A DNA stretch of 64,000 nucleotides from Neolentinus lepideus HHB14362 ss-1 (lineage: Eukaryota; Basidiomycota; Agaricomycetes; Gloeophyllales; Gloeophyllaceae), in contig KV425556.1 of NCBI GenBank assembly GCA_001632425.1, positions 6,271-70,270 of the forward strand, written 5' to 3'. Made by a program: the position numbers and the translations under genes. Shown here in pieces: positions 61,919 through 64,000 of the stretch. The stretch's first letter is position 1. Each line of letters starts with the position of its first letter. The notes under the pieces are model-generated. The model was not told the origin of the DNA and ran no database searches. It saw only the letters and a list, made by a program, of their open reading frames with translations.

Positions 61919-64000
61919 ATGACCTCGAGGTGAGTGGCTGCAGACCGCACTCGACTAATTCTCATCAAGTAAATGTAGGTTGGACCGGCTCCTCCTTCTA
62001 CTTGATACGGGCTCGTCTGCCTCTGTGAGGTCGACCGCCGCTAAGCAGCTCGCTCAATTAGCCGCAAAGTCTGTAATTACCGATGTTGCCATCGAGGAAG
62101 ATGTCAAGACTGCTCGGGCCAGCGTGGCCAGAGTAGATCCAACGGGGTGGTCTGAGTTGATGGCTGTAGTAGCTCGAGTACGCCGTGTCTCTTGTAATCT
62201 ACCTTTTTGCGTCAGATTTATTTATCGTGTCTATTGCAGATTTTACCCTACTTGCATTCAAAATCGCATGACACTAGAACGGCTGCTTCGGTCGCTCTAT
62301 CACATATATTCGGACTGGTTCCCCTCTGGAAGCCATTGCAGCCTGACGGTGACACTGACACTAGCTCGCCTCAGTCTGCAGATGTCTCCTCGCCTGAATT
62401 TCCCATCTTCTCTGTACAAGAGTTGATGCAGAGGGGAACACTTCTTTTATCCTCCTCTGGAAAAGAGTTCACCAAGCCAAGCGGTATCCTCGCTAATTCT
62501 GCAGAGGTGAAGAAGGCTCGTAAGGAGGCCATGAGTCGGCTGGGGCTCGATTTCCTGGAAAGCGTCGGCGGCGGAGAAGACATGGATCTCGACAAGGAAC
62601 TCGCCGCTGACGAGATGGAGGCGGAATGCGAGAATAATGACAACACAAAAGCTGAGGAGGAGGAGACCAAGCCGGTGTCCAGTCCAACTGCCGTCGATGA
62701 CCCAGAAGTCGATATGAAGGAAGATTCGACGCCGCCGTCCCGACCTGGATCCACCACACCAGGTCCTCCGCAAGCTTCCATGTCTGTCGCCCCTACTTCA
62801 GAAGATGATCTGTCCCGGCTGTCGGCGAGAGAGCGGAACAGGTTGAAGAGGAAGAGGAAACCTGGAAACGCGGCGTTCGTTGCGGCACCTCCGCCGGCCC
62901 AGGGCTCTGGCTCGAAGTACAATGCGACGCCCGCCGGTGGCCAATCAAATAAGTATGTCACAGCTGGCGACAGGAGTCTCATACGCGAACTAACTCTTGA
63001 CCTTCCATCTGCTGAACAGGGTTCGCCTCGTCTCGGCTGATGAGCAGACTGCTCAGCCCAAATCCCGTGTTAAGAGCCCTCGCTCGCCAGTAGACGAAGC
63101 CCCTGAGAAGGTGGTCATCGATCCCACCAAGGGCGGTGCTGTTGCACCGAAGGTTGCTCAGCAGTCCAATGCCCTCGAAGTGTTACCGGGAATGTGGATC
63201 TGGGACGGTGTCGTTAAAGTTCTTGAAGTGGATCTATTCAGCGCGCAGTGGGAGGTTCGGCATGGAGCTGCTCTTGCCCTGCGTGAGTTGTTGAAGATTC
63301 AGGGCAAGTATGGCGGGATGACAGGTACGTTAGTGACGACGGACAGCGCTCGTGGACGTATCATTGACCATCATGATTGAAGACGGTCTATCGTCTCTCG
63401 AGAACGACTTCGCCCACGAAAGGTGGTGTAACGATCTAGCTGCAAAACTTTTGTATATATTCGTTCTTGACCGCTTTGGAGACTTCGTTTCGGACCAAGT
63501 GCGTTTCTCTGGCACTCCCGCATCTCCGTTCACTCACTTGTGATCAGGTGGTCGCCCCCGTCCGCGAAACAGTCTCGCAGACACTCGCCTCGCTCCTGCT
63601 CCACATGCCGCGGCGCTCCGTCCTCCACGTGCACTCAATCCTCTTGCAAATGATCCGGCAAGACTTCTCCTCGTCTTCCAGTAATCAACATGATAAAGGT
63701 AAGAAAGATGACGCTAGTACGCTGGTGTGGGAGGTGCGCCATGCGGGACTGCTCGGGATCAAGTATGAGGTTGCGGTAAGGAGTGACTTGGTGGAGATAG
63801 AGACGGTGACGACGGGGAAGGAAGAGGGTGTCAAGGAGGAGGAGGGAGTACCATCTTCAGAACTGATGGGGAAGGAGGTGTTGAAAGGTATTGTGGATGC
63901 AGCAGTCCTTGGGTCAGTCGTTGCTGTGTACCATCGACTCTCTCTATGCTAATTTCACTTCCAGTCTTGGAGACCGTGATGATGATGTTCGATCCGTTGC
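61919..64000 (+). CDS. MOT1: MOT1/BTAF1 TBP-removing ATPase, N-terminal part
   Basis: Truncated by the window end. Ex. 1 (61,919-61,929) is just ATG ACC TCG AG; then 61,979-62,177, 62,240-62,952, 63,020-63,324, 63,383-63,498, 63,548-63,912 and 63,965 onward. The start MTSRLDRLLLLLDTGSSASV is typical of Mot1. HEAT-repeat helices follow (VRSTAAKQLAQLAAKSV, TRTAASVALSHIFGLVP). A Ser/acidic insert contains SRLSARERNRLKRKRK, then WEVRHGAALALRELLK, CNDLAAKLLYIFVLDRFGDF and VVAPVRETVSQTLASLL, VWEVRHAGLLGIKYEVA. Mot1 binds TBP through this superhelix and uses its C-terminal Swi2/Snf2 ATPase (outside the window) to strip TBP from promoters. Confidence 0.93.

Overview
The window is nuclear DNA of a filamentous basidiomycete, most likely an Agaricomycete. 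The genes carry dense 50-70 bp GT-AG introns, and several proteins belong to families typical of mushroom-forming fungi: a DUF6534 membrane protein, an adenylate-forming reductase, a cytochrome P450, tandem cupredoxin domains and a small cysteine-rich secreted protein. No species can be assigned from sequence alone.

Layout. 1-8,170 is a transposon-rich block: a hAT element on the minus strand (about 608-3,520) flanked by ~145 bp direct repeats, unassigned repeat DNA, and a decayed element with ~140 bp terminal inverted repeats (6,593-8,125). At its edge lies a small secreted protein gene with tiny exons (8,580-8,998), then a second inverted-repeat element (9,714-10,756). 10,933-16,000 holds CIA2 (Fe-S protein assembly), a DUF7330-like gene and RAD18 (post-replication repair). 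16,543-20,755 is an adenylation-carrier-reductase gene with one abnormal splice donor; behind it is a cluster of 10-bp-spaced repeats (21,360-21,790). 22,000-31,600 carries a mitochondrial protein, a double-cupredoxin GPI protein, a PDCD5 homologue and NOT4. 32,000-39,260 is a compact housekeeping block: LCP5 (ribosome biogenesis), UNG1 (base excision repair) and PAN2 (deadenylation). 39,836-40,160 has a pair of tRNA-like repeats. Then come a BAHD/Tri3-like acyltransferase, SPF45 (splicing), SDH1 (complex II), a TBC Rab-GAP, a 200 bp MITE, a small unknown protein, a P450, DUF6534, a CCCH zinc-finger protein with a C-terminal membrane segment, a KDM8-like JmjC enzyme and the 5' part of MOT1, which runs off the window end.

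Most genes are unrelated housekeeping functions in no functional order. Two mRNA-decay or quality-control factors (NOT4, PAN2) and two DNA-repair genes (RAD18, UNG1) lie within 25 kb, but nothing suggests co-regulation. Secondary-metabolism genes (reductase, acyltransferase, P450) are scattered and do not form an obvious cluster. I found no CRISPR, phage or clearly new multi-gene system. The most interesting points are a PAN2 whose normally dead ubiquitin-hydrolase domain has a cysteine, histidine and aspartate in the protease-like positions, a GT-to-GG splice donor in the reductase, the helically phased repeat block, and the membrane-anchored CCCH protein. Gene models with exon coordinates below were spliced by hand; where total length is stated, exons sum to an intact reading frame.
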